From: Pseudomonas fluorescens
GTDB lineage: Bacteria > Pseudomonadota > Gammaproteobacteria > Pseudomonadales > Pseudomonadaceae
Assembly: GCF_902497855.1 (NCBI RefSeq)
Contig: NZ_CABVHU010000012.1
Span: 124,001 to 188,000, forward strand
DNA length: 64,000 nucleotides
Direction: 5' to 3'
Shown: positions 24,141 to 31,447 of the stretch, piece after piece
How positions within the stretch are numbered: the first letter of the stretch is position 1
How the letters are laid out: every line of letters begins with the position of its first letter
Notes under the pieces: model-generated
Database searches by the model: none
Told to the model about the DNA's origin: nothing
What the model saw: the letters and a program-made list of their open reading frames with translations, nothing else
Program-made: the position numbers and the translations under genes

Positions 24141-24152
24141 TTTTGTTTTTTG
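24141..24152 (-). promoter_or_regulatory. A-rich Crc/Hfq-type motif in the dgoK leader
   Basis: Read on the minus strand the dgoK leader carries AAAAAACAAAAC directly upstream of AGGTGA and the start codon. It satisfies AANAANAA, the Hfq/Crc catabolite-repression target in Pseudomonas. Confidence 0.5.
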
Positions 24153-24212
24153 GCAGTGAGTGAGCTGGACTATAAACCCGGACAGGAAGAAATCTCAATA
24201 TATAAATACACA

Positions 24213-24227
24213 TCCCATATAATGGGA
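24213..24227. promoter_or_regulatory. 15-bp palindrome, candidate IclR operator of the dgo operon
   Basis: TCCCATATAATGGGA has exact 6-bp arms around a 3-bp centre. It lies 84-98 bp upstream of dgoK in an AT-rich zone. The size and symmetry match IclR-family operators, and the operon encodes an IclR regulator. Confidence 0.6.
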
Positions 24228-24236
24228 ATAGACAAA

Positions 24237-24337
24237 AAAAGATCGCAGCCGTCAGCAGCTCTTACAGGGATCGTGTTCGGGCGCGATTTCGCGACGTACA
24301 CCGCATCTGCAGGAGCTGCCGAAGGCTGCGATCTTTT
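24237..24337. repeat. GATCGCAGCC-family inverted repeat element
   Basis: AAAAGATCGCAGCC at the left and GGCTGCGATCTTTT at the right are inverted. The interior contains CTGCAGGAGCTGCCGAAG, a third repeat type distinct from the TGTAGGAGC and GTTCCCACGC families. It separates the dgo promoter region from the GNAT gene and could also end transcription from either side. Confidence 0.8.
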
Positions 24338-24354
24338 AAGCGTGGCGCGTGTGT

Positions 24355-24837
24355 TCAGTTACCCTGTGCAAAATCCCGCAACACCGCCCCATCCATCCGA
24401 TACCGCACCCACTCCTCCTGCGGCTGCGCGCCGAGGGATTTATAGAATTCGATCGCCTGTTTATTCCAGTCCAGCACGCTCCACTCGAACCGCCCGCAAT
24501 CATTGGCGCAGGCGATTTTTGCCAGATGGCGCAGCAAGGTCTTGCCCGCGCCACCACCGCGCTGTTGCGGGGTGATGTAGAGGTCTTCGAGGTACAGGCA
24601 GTTGCTGCCAAGCCAGGTGGAATAACTGAAAAAGAACACCGCGAAGCCGATCGGCGAACCGTCGCGCAGGCAGATCAGACCATGGGCCGTGGCGCCTTCG
24701 CTGAACAGGCTGCGCTCGATGTCGGCGACGCTGGCGATGACTTCGTGGCGGGCACGTTCATAGTCGGCCAGCTCAGTGATGAACGCGAGGATTTGCGGTG
24801 CATCGCTGGGGGTCGCCGGGCGGATCTCAATGGTCAT
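24355..24837 (-). CDS. GNAT family N-acetyltransferase (diamine acetyltransferase-like)
   Basis: A 160-residue GNAT enzyme. It starts MTIEIRPATPSDAPQILAFI; the acetyl-CoA loop is ITPQQRGGGAGKTLLRHLA, preceded by LYLEDLYI, and the C-terminal strand is CGRFEWSVLDWNKQAIEFYKS split at the catalytic region. The pattern resembles spermidine/spermine acetyltransferase-like proteins. Substrate unknown. It stands alone beside the dgo operon. Confidence 0.86.
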   Translation of the reverse strand: MTIEIRPATPSDAPQILAFITELADYERARHEVIASVADIERSLFSEGATAHGLICLRDGSPIGFAVFFFSYSTWLGSNCLYLEDLYITPQQRGGGAGKTLLRHLAKIACANDCGRFEWSVLDWNKQAIEFYKSLGAQPQEEWVRYRMDGAVLRDFAQGN

Positions 24838-25035
24838 GGACGTGCCTTCGTCAAAAGTGAAAACGCCATACTAAGTCCACAAGCGACGCTCGTCACATTA
24901 GAAAATCCCTTTGGCCAGGAGACTTGATCGGCGCGACGGCAGGCCTGAACCGTTCGTCGTTCATCAGGCACCAATCCGGATCGACGGCGGACCAATATCA
25001 AGTAAGGACTCTCAATAGAAAATGGAGACACCCGC

Positions 25036-25374
25036 ATGCTCACGTCCAGGTTGTCCGCCCTCGCTCTCGCCATCCTGATGTCCTCTGCCGCCTTCGCAGC
25101 CAACACTGCCTCCGGCACCGGCCCGACCAACCCGGTCGAAGGCTCGAAAGCACCCGCAATCCAAAGCGCGCCCGCCATGAACACCAATGGCACGGGCGTC
25201 GACAGCAGCCTGCCGCCCTCCACCGGCACCGACCCTCGGATTCAGGGCAACGACGCGGGCCGTCAAGGTGGCATGAACCAGCCGGACACCCGGACACCCG
25301 ATAACGCCGACACCGGCATCGGCTCGAAAACCACCACCGGTGGTTCCGGTTCCGAAGGCGGTGCCAGCCAATAG
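25036..25374 (+). CDS. Small exported Gly/Thr/Asn-rich hypothetical protein
   Basis: A 112-residue protein with a clear signal peptide (MLTSRLSALALAILMSSAAFA) and a mature chain lacking predicted structure: rich in Gly, Ser, Thr, Asn, Asp and Pro, with NTASGTGPTNPVEGSKAP near the start and a GSGSEGGASQ tail. No cysteines. Similar disordered exported proteins occur in Pseudomonas and are often stress-induced; no function can be read from sequence. It lies just upstream of two other small genes in the same direction. Confidence 0.72.
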   Translation: MLTSRLSALALAILMSSAAFAANTASGTGPTNPVEGSKAPAIQSAPAMNTNGTGVDSSLPPSTGTDPRIQGNDAGRQGGMNQPDTRTPDNADTGIGSKTTTGGSGSEGGASQ

Positions 25375-25418
25375 TTCGCCCACGCGAGCGACTTATCCAC
25401 CTGCATAAAGAGGTAAGC

Positions 25419-25673
25419 ATGAACGTCGACAAAAACCTTGAAAAAGAAGTCCTGACCCGCCTGTTGCACGCCCACCCGAGTGGGCTGGGCAAGGAGGTCC
25501 TGGACAATTACCGGGGAGAGAAAGTCGTGGCCAGCGCCCTCGCCACGCTGCAGGACCGCGGATTGATTCAGCATGGTCATGTGGTCTGCAACGAGGACGG
25601 TGAGCATTCGTTGAACTTGCCGATAAAACTCAGTGCTGCCGGGGTTGAAGCAGCGCGCAAGCTGGACGCCTGA
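25419..25673 (+). CDS. Small winged-helix-like hypothetical protein
   Basis: An 84-residue acidic protein starting MNVDKNLEKEVLTRLLHAHP. The order helix - helix - NYRGEKVVASALATLQDRGLI - HGHVVCNEDG beta-hairpin suggests a winged-helix or MarR-like half, but no regulator family is certain. AGAGG precedes the ATG at 25419. Part of a run of three small same-strand genes. Confidence 0.7.
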   Translation: MNVDKNLEKEVLTRLLHAHPSGLGKEVLDNYRGEKVVASALATLQDRGLIQHGHVVCNEDGEHSLNLPIKLSAAGVEAARKLDA

Positions 25674-25746
25674 CAAGACGAATCAGGTTGCAGCCGTGCG
25701 CGGCTGCAACCGTTTGACAGACTCTGCAAGCAGCAGGAGAAATCCC

Positions 25747-26127
25747 ATGCCTCGTGGAAGTAAAGACAAATACACCGCCGAACAAAAGCGCAAAGCCGAG
25801 CACATCGAAGACAGCTACGAGAACAAAGGTGTCTCCAAAGATGAAGCAGAAGCTCGCGCCTGGGCGACGGTCAACAAGCAGTCGGGAGGTGGTGAGCGCA
25901 AAGGGGGGGCGGGACGCAAGAAACCGGCGAGTGCCAAGTCCGAAGATCGCAAGGAATCATCCCGACGCGCAGTGGCCACTCGTGAAGGTCATTCGCGCAA
26001 CAGCAAGGCTTCGCGCGATACCCAGACTGTGGATAGTTTGAGGAAGGAAGCCTCGGAGAAGAAAATTCCGGGGAGGTCGAGCATGCGTAAGCAGGAGTTG
26101 ATCGAGGCGTTGCGCAAGGCGGGTTGA
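25747..26127 (+). CDS. Basic protein with C-terminal Rho_N/SAP-like domain
   Basis: A 126-residue highly basic protein. The N-terminal part (MPRGSKDKYTAEQKRKAEHI ... ENKGVSKDEAEARAWATVNK) matches small Pseudomonas proteins often called plasmid stabilization protein; a disordered Lys/Gly/Ser/Arg linker follows; the last 35 residues (VDSLRKEASEKKIPGRSSMR ... LIEALRKAG) match the Rho N-terminal/SAP-like nucleic-acid-binding helix pair. The start at 25747 follows AGGAGA; the frame is open earlier but overlaps the preceding gene. It probably binds DNA or RNA. Confidence 0.8.
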   Translation: MPRGSKDKYTAEQKRKAEHIEDSYENKGVSKDEAEARAWATVNKQSGGGERKGGAGRKKPASAKSEDRKESSRRAVATREGHSRNSKASRDTQTVDSLRKEASEKKIPGRSSMRKQELIEALRKAG

Positions 26128-26158
26128 CGCCCTGGTTTGTGTGGAATTCAAGGGCCCC

Positions 26159-26250
26159 TTCGCGAGCAGGCTCGCTCCCACAGTGGATCTGCGTCTGACC
26201 AGTTTTGGATGGTCGACACAGAACCCTGTGGGAGCGAGCCTGCTCGCGAA
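26159..26250. repeat. REP doublet, TGTGGGAGCGAGC type
   Basis: TTCGCGAGCAGGCTCGCTCC at the left and its inverse GGAGCGAGCCTGCTCGCGAA at the right. The right unit lies 10 bp before the PfkB gene's stop. Confidence 0.9.
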
Positions 26251-26259
26251 AGCGGTAGA

Positions 26260-27189
26260 TCAGGCGCCGGAGGACTTGCTGATGAATGCATCCACCTCTG
26301 CCGCTCCAGGCGAAGTCGCCGGCCCCCACCGGGTCACCGCCAATGCCGCAGCCGCATTCGCCCGCCGCGCCGCCTCAACCGCCGACAACCCCTGCGCCAA
26401 TCCGGCCACAAACACCCCGGCATGCGCGTCCCCGGCACCATTGCTGTCCACCGCCTCGACCTTGAACCCCGGCACATGCCGGTGCTCGCCGCGCCGGCTG
26501 ACCCAGCATCCCTGCGGCCCATCGCGGACCACCGTCAGCACCTCGGCCGGCAAATGCTCAGCCAACCGGTTCAATGCCTCGCCGATGTCCGGTGCCCCGG
26601 TAAATCCCAGCGCCTCGACACCGTTGCTGGTCCACAGATCAATGCGCGGCAGCAAGGCCTGCATCAACGGCGCATCCGGCGAATCCACCAATGGGCCCGG
26701 ATCGAACACCACCTTGATCCCGCCCGGCAACGCCAGCACCCAATCCACCAGCGCCTGCGCCTTGCCGCGATGCAACAGGCTGTAGCCACTGACGTAGACA
26801 TAGTCGCCCGCTTCGGCCAGCACACTCGCCAGGTCCTCGGCGGTCAACTCGCCCTCGGCACCGATATAGGAAATGAAACTGCGCTCGGCCGACGCGTCCG
26901 TCACCGCAACGCACAGTCCGGTATCGCGCTCGGCGCGGCCAGCGATGCCGATGCGGATCCCTTCCGCGTTCATGGCCTCACGGGCCAGATCGCCGAAACG
27001 TCCGGTGCCGTGGCGCCCCAGGTAAATCACCGGCAACCCGTTACGCTGGGCGGCAGCCATCACATTGAAGCCGCCACCGGCTTCGAAACGGGCCGATTGC
27101 GCCAGCACGTCCCCGCCCGGCTGGGGCAGTTTATCCACGGCCATGACCAGGTCGATGATGACCTGGCCGGTGTGCAGCAATCTAGGCAT
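26260..27189 (-). CDS. PfkB family carbohydrate kinase (YegV-like)
   Basis: A 309-residue ribokinase-superfamily kinase. It has the N-terminal GGG motif (ARFEAGGGFNVMAAAQR), and the C-terminal signature with catalytic aspartate reads DSNGAGDAHAGVFVAGLAQG; the His after GAGDA, together with AERSFISYIGAE and VYVSGYSLLHRG, strongly recalls E. coli YegV. The start MPRLLHTGQ at 27189 overlaps the permease stop by a few bases; ATG at 27195 is a possible alternative. It probably phosphorylates the sugar freed by the neighbouring hydrolase. Confidence 0.86.
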   Translation of the reverse strand: MPRLLHTGQVIIDLVMAVDKLPQPGGDVLAQSARFEAGGGFNVMAAAQRNGLPVIYLGRHGTGRFGDLAREAMNAEGIRIGIAGRAERDTGLCVAVTDASAERSFISYIGAEGELTAEDLASVLAEAGDYVYVSGYSLLHRGKAQALVDWVLALPGGIKVVFDPGPLVDSPDAPLMQALLPRIDLWTSNGVEALGFTGAPDIGEALNRLAEHLPAEVLTVVRDGPQGCWVSRRGEHRHVPGFKVEAVDSNGAGDAHAGVFVAGLAQGLSAVEAARRANAAAALAVTRWGPATSPGAAEVDAFISKSSGA

Positions 27190-28648
27190 GAGCATTCTCG
27201 ACCCGCGCGGCGCGACGATCCTTCGCCCCACCGAGTACCGCGTAAATGCCACCGGCGACCACGAAGGTCACGATCCAGCCGAGGCCGTTATGTCCCAGCC
27301 ACGAATCGGACAGGACGCCCTTGAACCAAACGTTTTCTGCCGTCGTGCCGATGGTGGTGAAGCTGAAACCCAGCACGATCGCCAATGCCCACGCGCCGAA
27401 CGCACGCCACTCGACGCCGCCGTGGTACCAGTAGGCGCTGCCCGGGCTGACGTCCAGCAGGTCCTTGGGGCTGTAGTAGTGACGGTGAATCAGGTCGATC
27501 ACGAAGATCCCGACCCACGCCGTGATTGGCACTGCCAGCAACGAAATGAAGGTAATGAACGGACCGTAGAAGCTGTCCGCAATCAGCATGAAGTAGATCG
27601 AACCGGCGAAGATCGCGACGATGTCGACCACCACGGCGTAGACGCGCTTGACCTTCAGGCCGAGGGTCAAGGTGGTCAAGCCGGCGGAGTACACCGACAG
27701 GTTGTTCGACAGCAGCAGCCCGCCGAACGCAGTGATCAGGTACGGCACGGCCATCCAGGTCGGCAGCATGTCGCGGATCGCGACGATCGGGTCGGTGGCC
27801 GAGGCCAGGTCGTTGTTGCCCACCGACAGCAGCCCGCCGAGGGTGATCAGCAGTACCAGCGGGATCCCCGCACCGAACGCCGCCGACGCCACCAGGCGCA
27901 CGGCCTTGACGCTGCGGTGCTGGTAGCGCGACATATCGGCACCGGCGTTGGCCCAACCGATGCCGGTGCCGGCGGCCATGGTGCCGATGCCGATGATCAT
28001 GGCGCTCAGCGGTGCCGGCGTGGCGTTGAACACGGCGCTCCAGTCGATGGTGGCGCAAAGGAAACCGCCCACCAGAATGTTCAGCGCACCGAATACATAG
28101 GTCGCCCACTTCTGGATCACCAGCAACGTGGCATGGCCGAGGCCGGAGACCGACAACGTCAGCAGCACGAAAATCGCGATGAACACCAGCGTCAGCAGCG
28201 GTGCGTTTTTGGCTTCCACCGGCGAGCCGAACAGGATCGAGCACAACGACAGCAGCACGAAGGCGGCTGTGGTGGTGTTGACGGTTTCCCAGCCCAGGCG
28301 CGACATCAGCGAGACCAGGGTCGGGCCGATATTGCCGCGTACGCCGAAGATCGCTCGCGACAGGGTCAGGCTCGGTGCCCGGCCCCGACGGCCGGCGATG
28401 GAGATGATGCCGACCACCGCAAACGAACCGGCGGCGCCGAGGATCGCGACGATGACCGCCTGCCAGATCGCCAGGCCGCGAAACGCCACGAGAGTCGCAC
28501 CCAGCGGCAGGCCGAGGATGGAAATGTTGGCGGCGAACCAGACCCAGAACAGTTGCAGCGGATGTCCGTTGCACTCCGCCTCCGGCACCGGTTCGATGCC
28601 CCGGGTTTCCAGTTGCCCGGCGCTTGGCCCGGCGGTCGATGAACGCAT
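27182..28648 (-). CDS. NCS1 family permease (cytosine/purine/nucleobase type)
   Basis: A 488-residue transporter with about 12 membrane helices of the LeuT fold. NCS1 signs are QLFWVWFAANISILGLPLGA at helix 1, LSRAIFGVRGNIGPTLVS in the helix 2-3 region, GIGWANAGADMSRYQHRS before helix 6 and FGGLLLSNNLSVYSAG in helix 8. Relatives carry cytosine, purines, nucleosides or hydantoins with a cation. AGGAG lies 10 nt before the ATG. Its 3' end overlaps the kinase gene. In yegTUVW the transporter is of a different family (NHS), so this looks like a functional replacement. Confidence 0.87.
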   Translation of the reverse strand: MRSSTAGPSAGQLETRGIEPVPEAECNGHPLQLFWVWFAANISILGLPLGATLVAFRGLAIWQAVIVAILGAAGSFAVVGIISIAGRRGRAPSLTLSRAIFGVRGNIGPTLVSLMSRLGWETVNTTTAAFVLLSLCSILFGSPVEAKNAPLLTLVFIAIFVLLTLSVSGLGHATLLVIQKWATYVFGALNILVGGFLCATIDWSAVFNATPAPLSAMIIGIGTMAAGTGIGWANAGADMSRYQHRSVKAVRLVASAAFGAGIPLVLLITLGGLLSVGNNDLASATDPIVAIRDMLPTWMAVPYLITAFGGLLLSNNLSVYSAGLTTLTLGLKVKRVYAVVVDIVAIFAGSIYFMLIADSFYGPFITFISLLAVPITAWVGIFVIDLIHRHYYSPKDLLDVSPGSAYWYHGGVEWRAFGAWALAIVLGFSFTTIGTTAENVWFKGVLSDSWLGHNGLGWIVTFVVAGGIYAVLGGAKDRRAARVENAHA

Positions 28649-28773
28649 GAAAAAAATACTCCTGTTGCCTTTGTTGTGGTTGTGGGCAATGTCGGAAGAC
28701 GAAACAACATCCCGGCGGTCCTGGCCGTATTCGTGCGTTCCATTGCGGTGAAAAAATTTGAGCGCGCGGCGCG

Positions 28774-28871
28774 CCCTTCGCGACGGTGCGGCGATCCGAC
28801 AGGCTCGCTCCCACAGGACCGCGTATACCTTAAGGTTTGCACTCCCTTGTGGGAGCGAGCCTGCTCGCGAA
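28774..28871. repeat. REP doublet with variant left core
   Basis: The right unit TGTGGGAGCGAGCCTGCTCG is regular. The left unit reads CTTCGCGACGGTGCGGCGAT then CCGACAGGCTCGCTCCCACA, carrying the GTGCGGCGATCCGACA core variant. Confidence 0.85.
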
Positions 28872-28884
28872 AGCGCCAGCCCTG

Positions 28885-29883
28885 TCAGCGCAAGGCCAAC
28901 AGCCCTTGCACCAGAGGTTCCAGCTCCAGATGGTTGACGGCCTTGACCTTCTCGATCATCGCCGCCGGCCAGATCTCCAACCCCAGGCAGGCCCCGAGCA
29001 TCGCCCCGAGGATCGCGGCGATGGTATCAGTGTCACCCCCCAGACTCGCCGCCATGCACAGCGCTTCGAAGGCGTTCATTTCGCCAATGGCCACTTGCTG
29101 GGCCAGGGCAAACGACACCACCACCGACTCCTGCGAGGCCACCGAGGTGCCGATCACGTCATACAGCAAATCGGCGAGCATCGCCCTGTCGCTGTCGACA
29201 CTGAGGGTCCGTGCCCAACTGATGCGCGAAGCGATGCGTCCGCCCGCGACCCAGTGGCCATGCCCTTCCGCTTGCAGGGCAATCTGCTGGCCAAGGTTCA
29301 AGGCTTCGCCCAGGTCCATGCCGTTGATCCCGGCCGAGACCACCGCCGCCACCGCCGCCGCACTGGAAATGCCCAGCGTGGTGTTGTGGGTGACCTGACA
29401 GGCCTGCACCACGGCATCGATGAAAGGTTCAGGGTCGGCGACATCCGCCGCGATCCCGACGGGCGTGATGCGCATGGCCGCACCATTGGTGGTGCCGTAG
29501 CGCCCCGCCTCTTCCGCCGAATGGCCAGCGAGAATCATCTCGATCGCGCGCTTGGTCGACGGCCCGAGCAAATCCTGCGAGCCCTTGGCCTGCATCGCGG
29601 CTTCCCATTCGATCAGGCGTTGCGCGAGCAGCGACGCTTCGATCCGACCCGCGCCATCGATCAACAACTGACCGACCAGAATCGCCTGTTCGGTGTCGTC
29701 GGTGATCGAGCCCTTGGGCATGTTCGCGGCGATCGGCTGATCCGGGCCGGCGTCTTGCAAATCACGGATTTCGCCGAAGCGCGTCTTGACCTCGGCGCGG
29801 CTCAGCGATTGCGTGGGCATGCCCAACGCATCGCCCAGGGCCAGTCCATAAAAGGCGCCCAGGGCACGGTCAAGCAGAGTCAT
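28885..29883 (-). CDS. ADP-ribosylglycohydrolase family protein (YegU-like)
   Basis: A 332-residue all-helical hydrolase. The di-metal site motifs are GLALGDALGMPTQSLS (residues about 14-29), ITDDTEQAI (about 61) and ASLGGDTDTIAAILGAMLGA near the end, matching the ARH/DraG fold. Family members cleave N-glycosidic bonds to ADP-ribose, but clusters with a sugar kinase and a base/nucleoside permease suggest a small N-riboside as substrate. It overlaps the GntR gene by 4 nt (ATGA) and precedes the permease after a 236-bp gap with a REP doublet. Confidence 0.9.
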   Translation of the reverse strand: MTLLDRALGAFYGLALGDALGMPTQSLSRAEVKTRFGEIRDLQDAGPDQPIAANMPKGSITDDTEQAILVGQLLIDGAGRIEASLLAQRLIEWEAAMQAKGSQDLLGPSTKRAIEMILAGHSAEEAGRYGTTNGAAMRITPVGIAADVADPEPFIDAVVQACQVTHNTTLGISSAAAVAAVVSAGINGMDLGEALNLGQQIALQAEGHGHWVAGGRIASRISWARTLSVDSDRAMLADLLYDVIGTSVASQESVVVSFALAQQVAIGEMNAFEALCMAASLGGDTDTIAAILGAMLGACLGLEIWPAAMIEKVKAVNHLELEPLVQGLLALR

Positions 29884-30593
29884 TGTGTATTTCCAAATTG
29901 CAGGTGCAGTCGAAAGTGCACGGGATCGAGCAGGCTTTCGACCTGTTCCATGAAGCGGTTTTGCCGGTCATAGGTAGTGCGCAAGGCTTTGAGAAATACC
30001 GTACCGGGCTCACGGCCCAGCAATTCGGCGTCTTCGGCGCTCAGGGGTTCGGCACCGATCCATTGATCGCCGCGATCACCGATGTAACCATAGGCGGCCA
30101 GGGTGATGGTCAGGGAATTATCGATCAGGCCGACCCGCGGCAGGCTTTCCAGGCCTCCGGTGGCGGGCATCAGTGAGCGTTCGAGGGAGACCAGCTTGCC
30201 GTCGGTGGAACGACGTCGGCGGTCGAGGGTGATGAATTGGTCGGTGCCGAAACGCGGCAGCAGGTCAGGACGGGTCACCGCCTCCAGCCGCAGCACTTCG
30301 GTATTGATCAGCGCCCCGCTGTCGGCCAGGGCCTGGGCCCAGCCGTTGCGTTGATCGAGCATCACCCCGTCGAACGTGACGATGGAGCCGACCCCGCTTT
30401 GCGTCGCGATGTAGTTGCGCCGTTTCAACTCGGCCAGGGCTTCGCGCAACGTGCCCCGGCTGACTTTGAATTCCTGAGCCAACTGATGCTCGCCCGGCAG
30501 ATGAAAGCCGTCCTCCATGAGGCCGCTTTCGATGCGCCGGATGAGTTCGTCGACCACCCGTTGTTTCTTGTCAAATCGTACCTGTCTAATCAT
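29880..30593 (-). CDS. GntR/HutC family regulator of the hydrolase-permease-kinase cluster
   Basis: A 237-residue regulator with an N-terminal GntR winged helix (about residues 5-72; GFHLPGEHQLAQEFKVSRGT and LREALAELKRRNYIA) and a UTRA effector domain (about 90-230; FITLDRRRRSTDGKLVSLER region and EPGTVFLKALRTTYD). I use the ATG at 30593; a TTG two codons upstream is also in frame. It is the YegW counterpart and first gene of the cluster, overlapping the hydrolase gene, so it most likely autoregulates and senses the sugar or nucleoside substrate. Confidence 0.89.
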   Translation of the reverse strand: MIRQVRFDKKQRVVDELIRRIESGLMEDGFHLPGEHQLAQEFKVSRGTLREALAELKRRNYIATQSGVGSIVTFDGVMLDQRNGWAQALADSGALINTEVLRLEAVTRPDLLPRFGTDQFITLDRRRRSTDGKLVSLERSLMPATGGLESLPRVGLIDNSLTITLAAYGYIGDRGDQWIGAEPLSAEDAELLGREPGTVFLKALRTTYDRQNRFMEQVESLLDPVHFRLHLQFGNTQ

Positions 30594-30703
30594 GTACAAC
30601 GTGATAACCGAAAGGGGTTGGGGCGGGCAAGGAATATTTCAGGAAGGTGATGGGAGGGGGTCCAAGCGTAGATCAGTGATTATGCGTTACGTCAGTGACG
30701 CAG

Positions 30704-30859
30704 CCTTCGCTGGCAAGCCAACTCCTACAGGTCAAGTGCCGTGCCTGGATTATGCGAACGACATATAACCTGTGGGAGCGGGCTTGCTCGCGAAAGCGCC
30801 GGCACATCCAACATGTATATGTCAGACAGACCGCTTTCGCGAGCAAGCCCGCTCCCACA
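30704..30859. repeat. Single REP plus REP doublet
   Basis: A lone unit CTTCGCTGGCAAGCCAACTC at 30704-30730 precedes a regular doublet (TGTGGGAGCGGGCTTGCTCG at 30771, inverse ending 30859). Two repeat types (TGTAGG and TGTGGG) sit side by side. Confidence 0.88.
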
Positions 30860-30869
30860 GGGTTATGTG

Positions 30870-31430
30870 TTAAGGCTCGAGGCCGATGGGGAAGAATTTG
30901 CCACCGCTCCACACACCCAACCAGCGCTGCCCGTCGATCTCTCGGGTCACGGCCAGCTCCACCAGTTGGTAGAACACATTGCGGTGGATCAAGGCTTCGA
31001 GGTTGGTGCGCACATGTACATAGGGCGCAGGCTCTTGCGTCACCGGGTCGATCACCACGCGCATCGGGTGTTCGGCACCGGCCTCGGCGGTTTCCTCGAC
31101 ATTGGTGGTAAAGCGCAAGACCTGCGCTTCACCCTCGCCTTCCACCTCCACGGCAATCGCCACGAAAGGCGCATCGTCGACCTTGATGCCGACTTTCTCG
31201 ACCGGGGTGATGAGGAAGTAGTCATCGCCGTCGCGGCGCATGATGGTGGAGAACAGCTTGACCATCGGCTTGCGCCCGATCGGCGTGCCCAGGTAATACC
31301 AGGTGCCGTCGCGGGCGATGCGCATGTCGATGTCGCCGCAGAAGTCGGGATTCCACAGGTGGACCGGTGGCAAGCCTTTGGTTTTGGGGATTTGCCCCAA
31401 CAGGTCGTTGGCTTTTTGCGGGCCACTCAT
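30870..31430 (-). CDS. DUF1285 family protein
   Basis: A 186-residue soluble protein matching DUF1285: GLPPVHLWNPDFCGDIDMRI near the start, GTWYYLGTPIGRKPMVKLFS, and DYFLITPVEKVGIKVDDAPF in the middle. It is a beta-rich protein of unknown function. GGAG precedes the ATG. It lies 17 bp downstream of the DUF4823 gene. The same neighbours occur near the etf genes in P. aeruginosa as I recall, marking the return to core synteny. Confidence 0.86.
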   Translation of the reverse strand: MSGPQKANDLLGQIPKTKGLPPVHLWNPDFCGDIDMRIARDGTWYYLGTPIGRKPMVKLFSTIMRRDGDDYFLITPVEKVGIKVDDAPFVAIAVEVEGEGEAQVLRFTTNVEETAEAGAEHPMRVVIDPVTQEPAPYVHVRTNLEALIHRNVFYQLVELAVTREIDGQRWLGVWSGGKFFPIGLEP

Positions 31431-31447
31431 GGCGTTCTCCTTTTGAA

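Noticed and set aside
24160..24240. A defined -35/-10 promoter for dgoK
   Set aside because: Several TATA-like words exist in the AT-rich region but none has a convincing -35 at 16-18 bp, so only the operator is reported.
30580..30605. GTAC words around the GntR start as its operator
   Set aside because: GTAC is self-palindromic and the flanks do not pair; too weak to claim.
30695..31111. A plus-strand frame of 138 residues near 30.7-31.1 kb
   Set aside because: Its first part is translated REP sequence and the rest is antisense to the DUF1285 gene.
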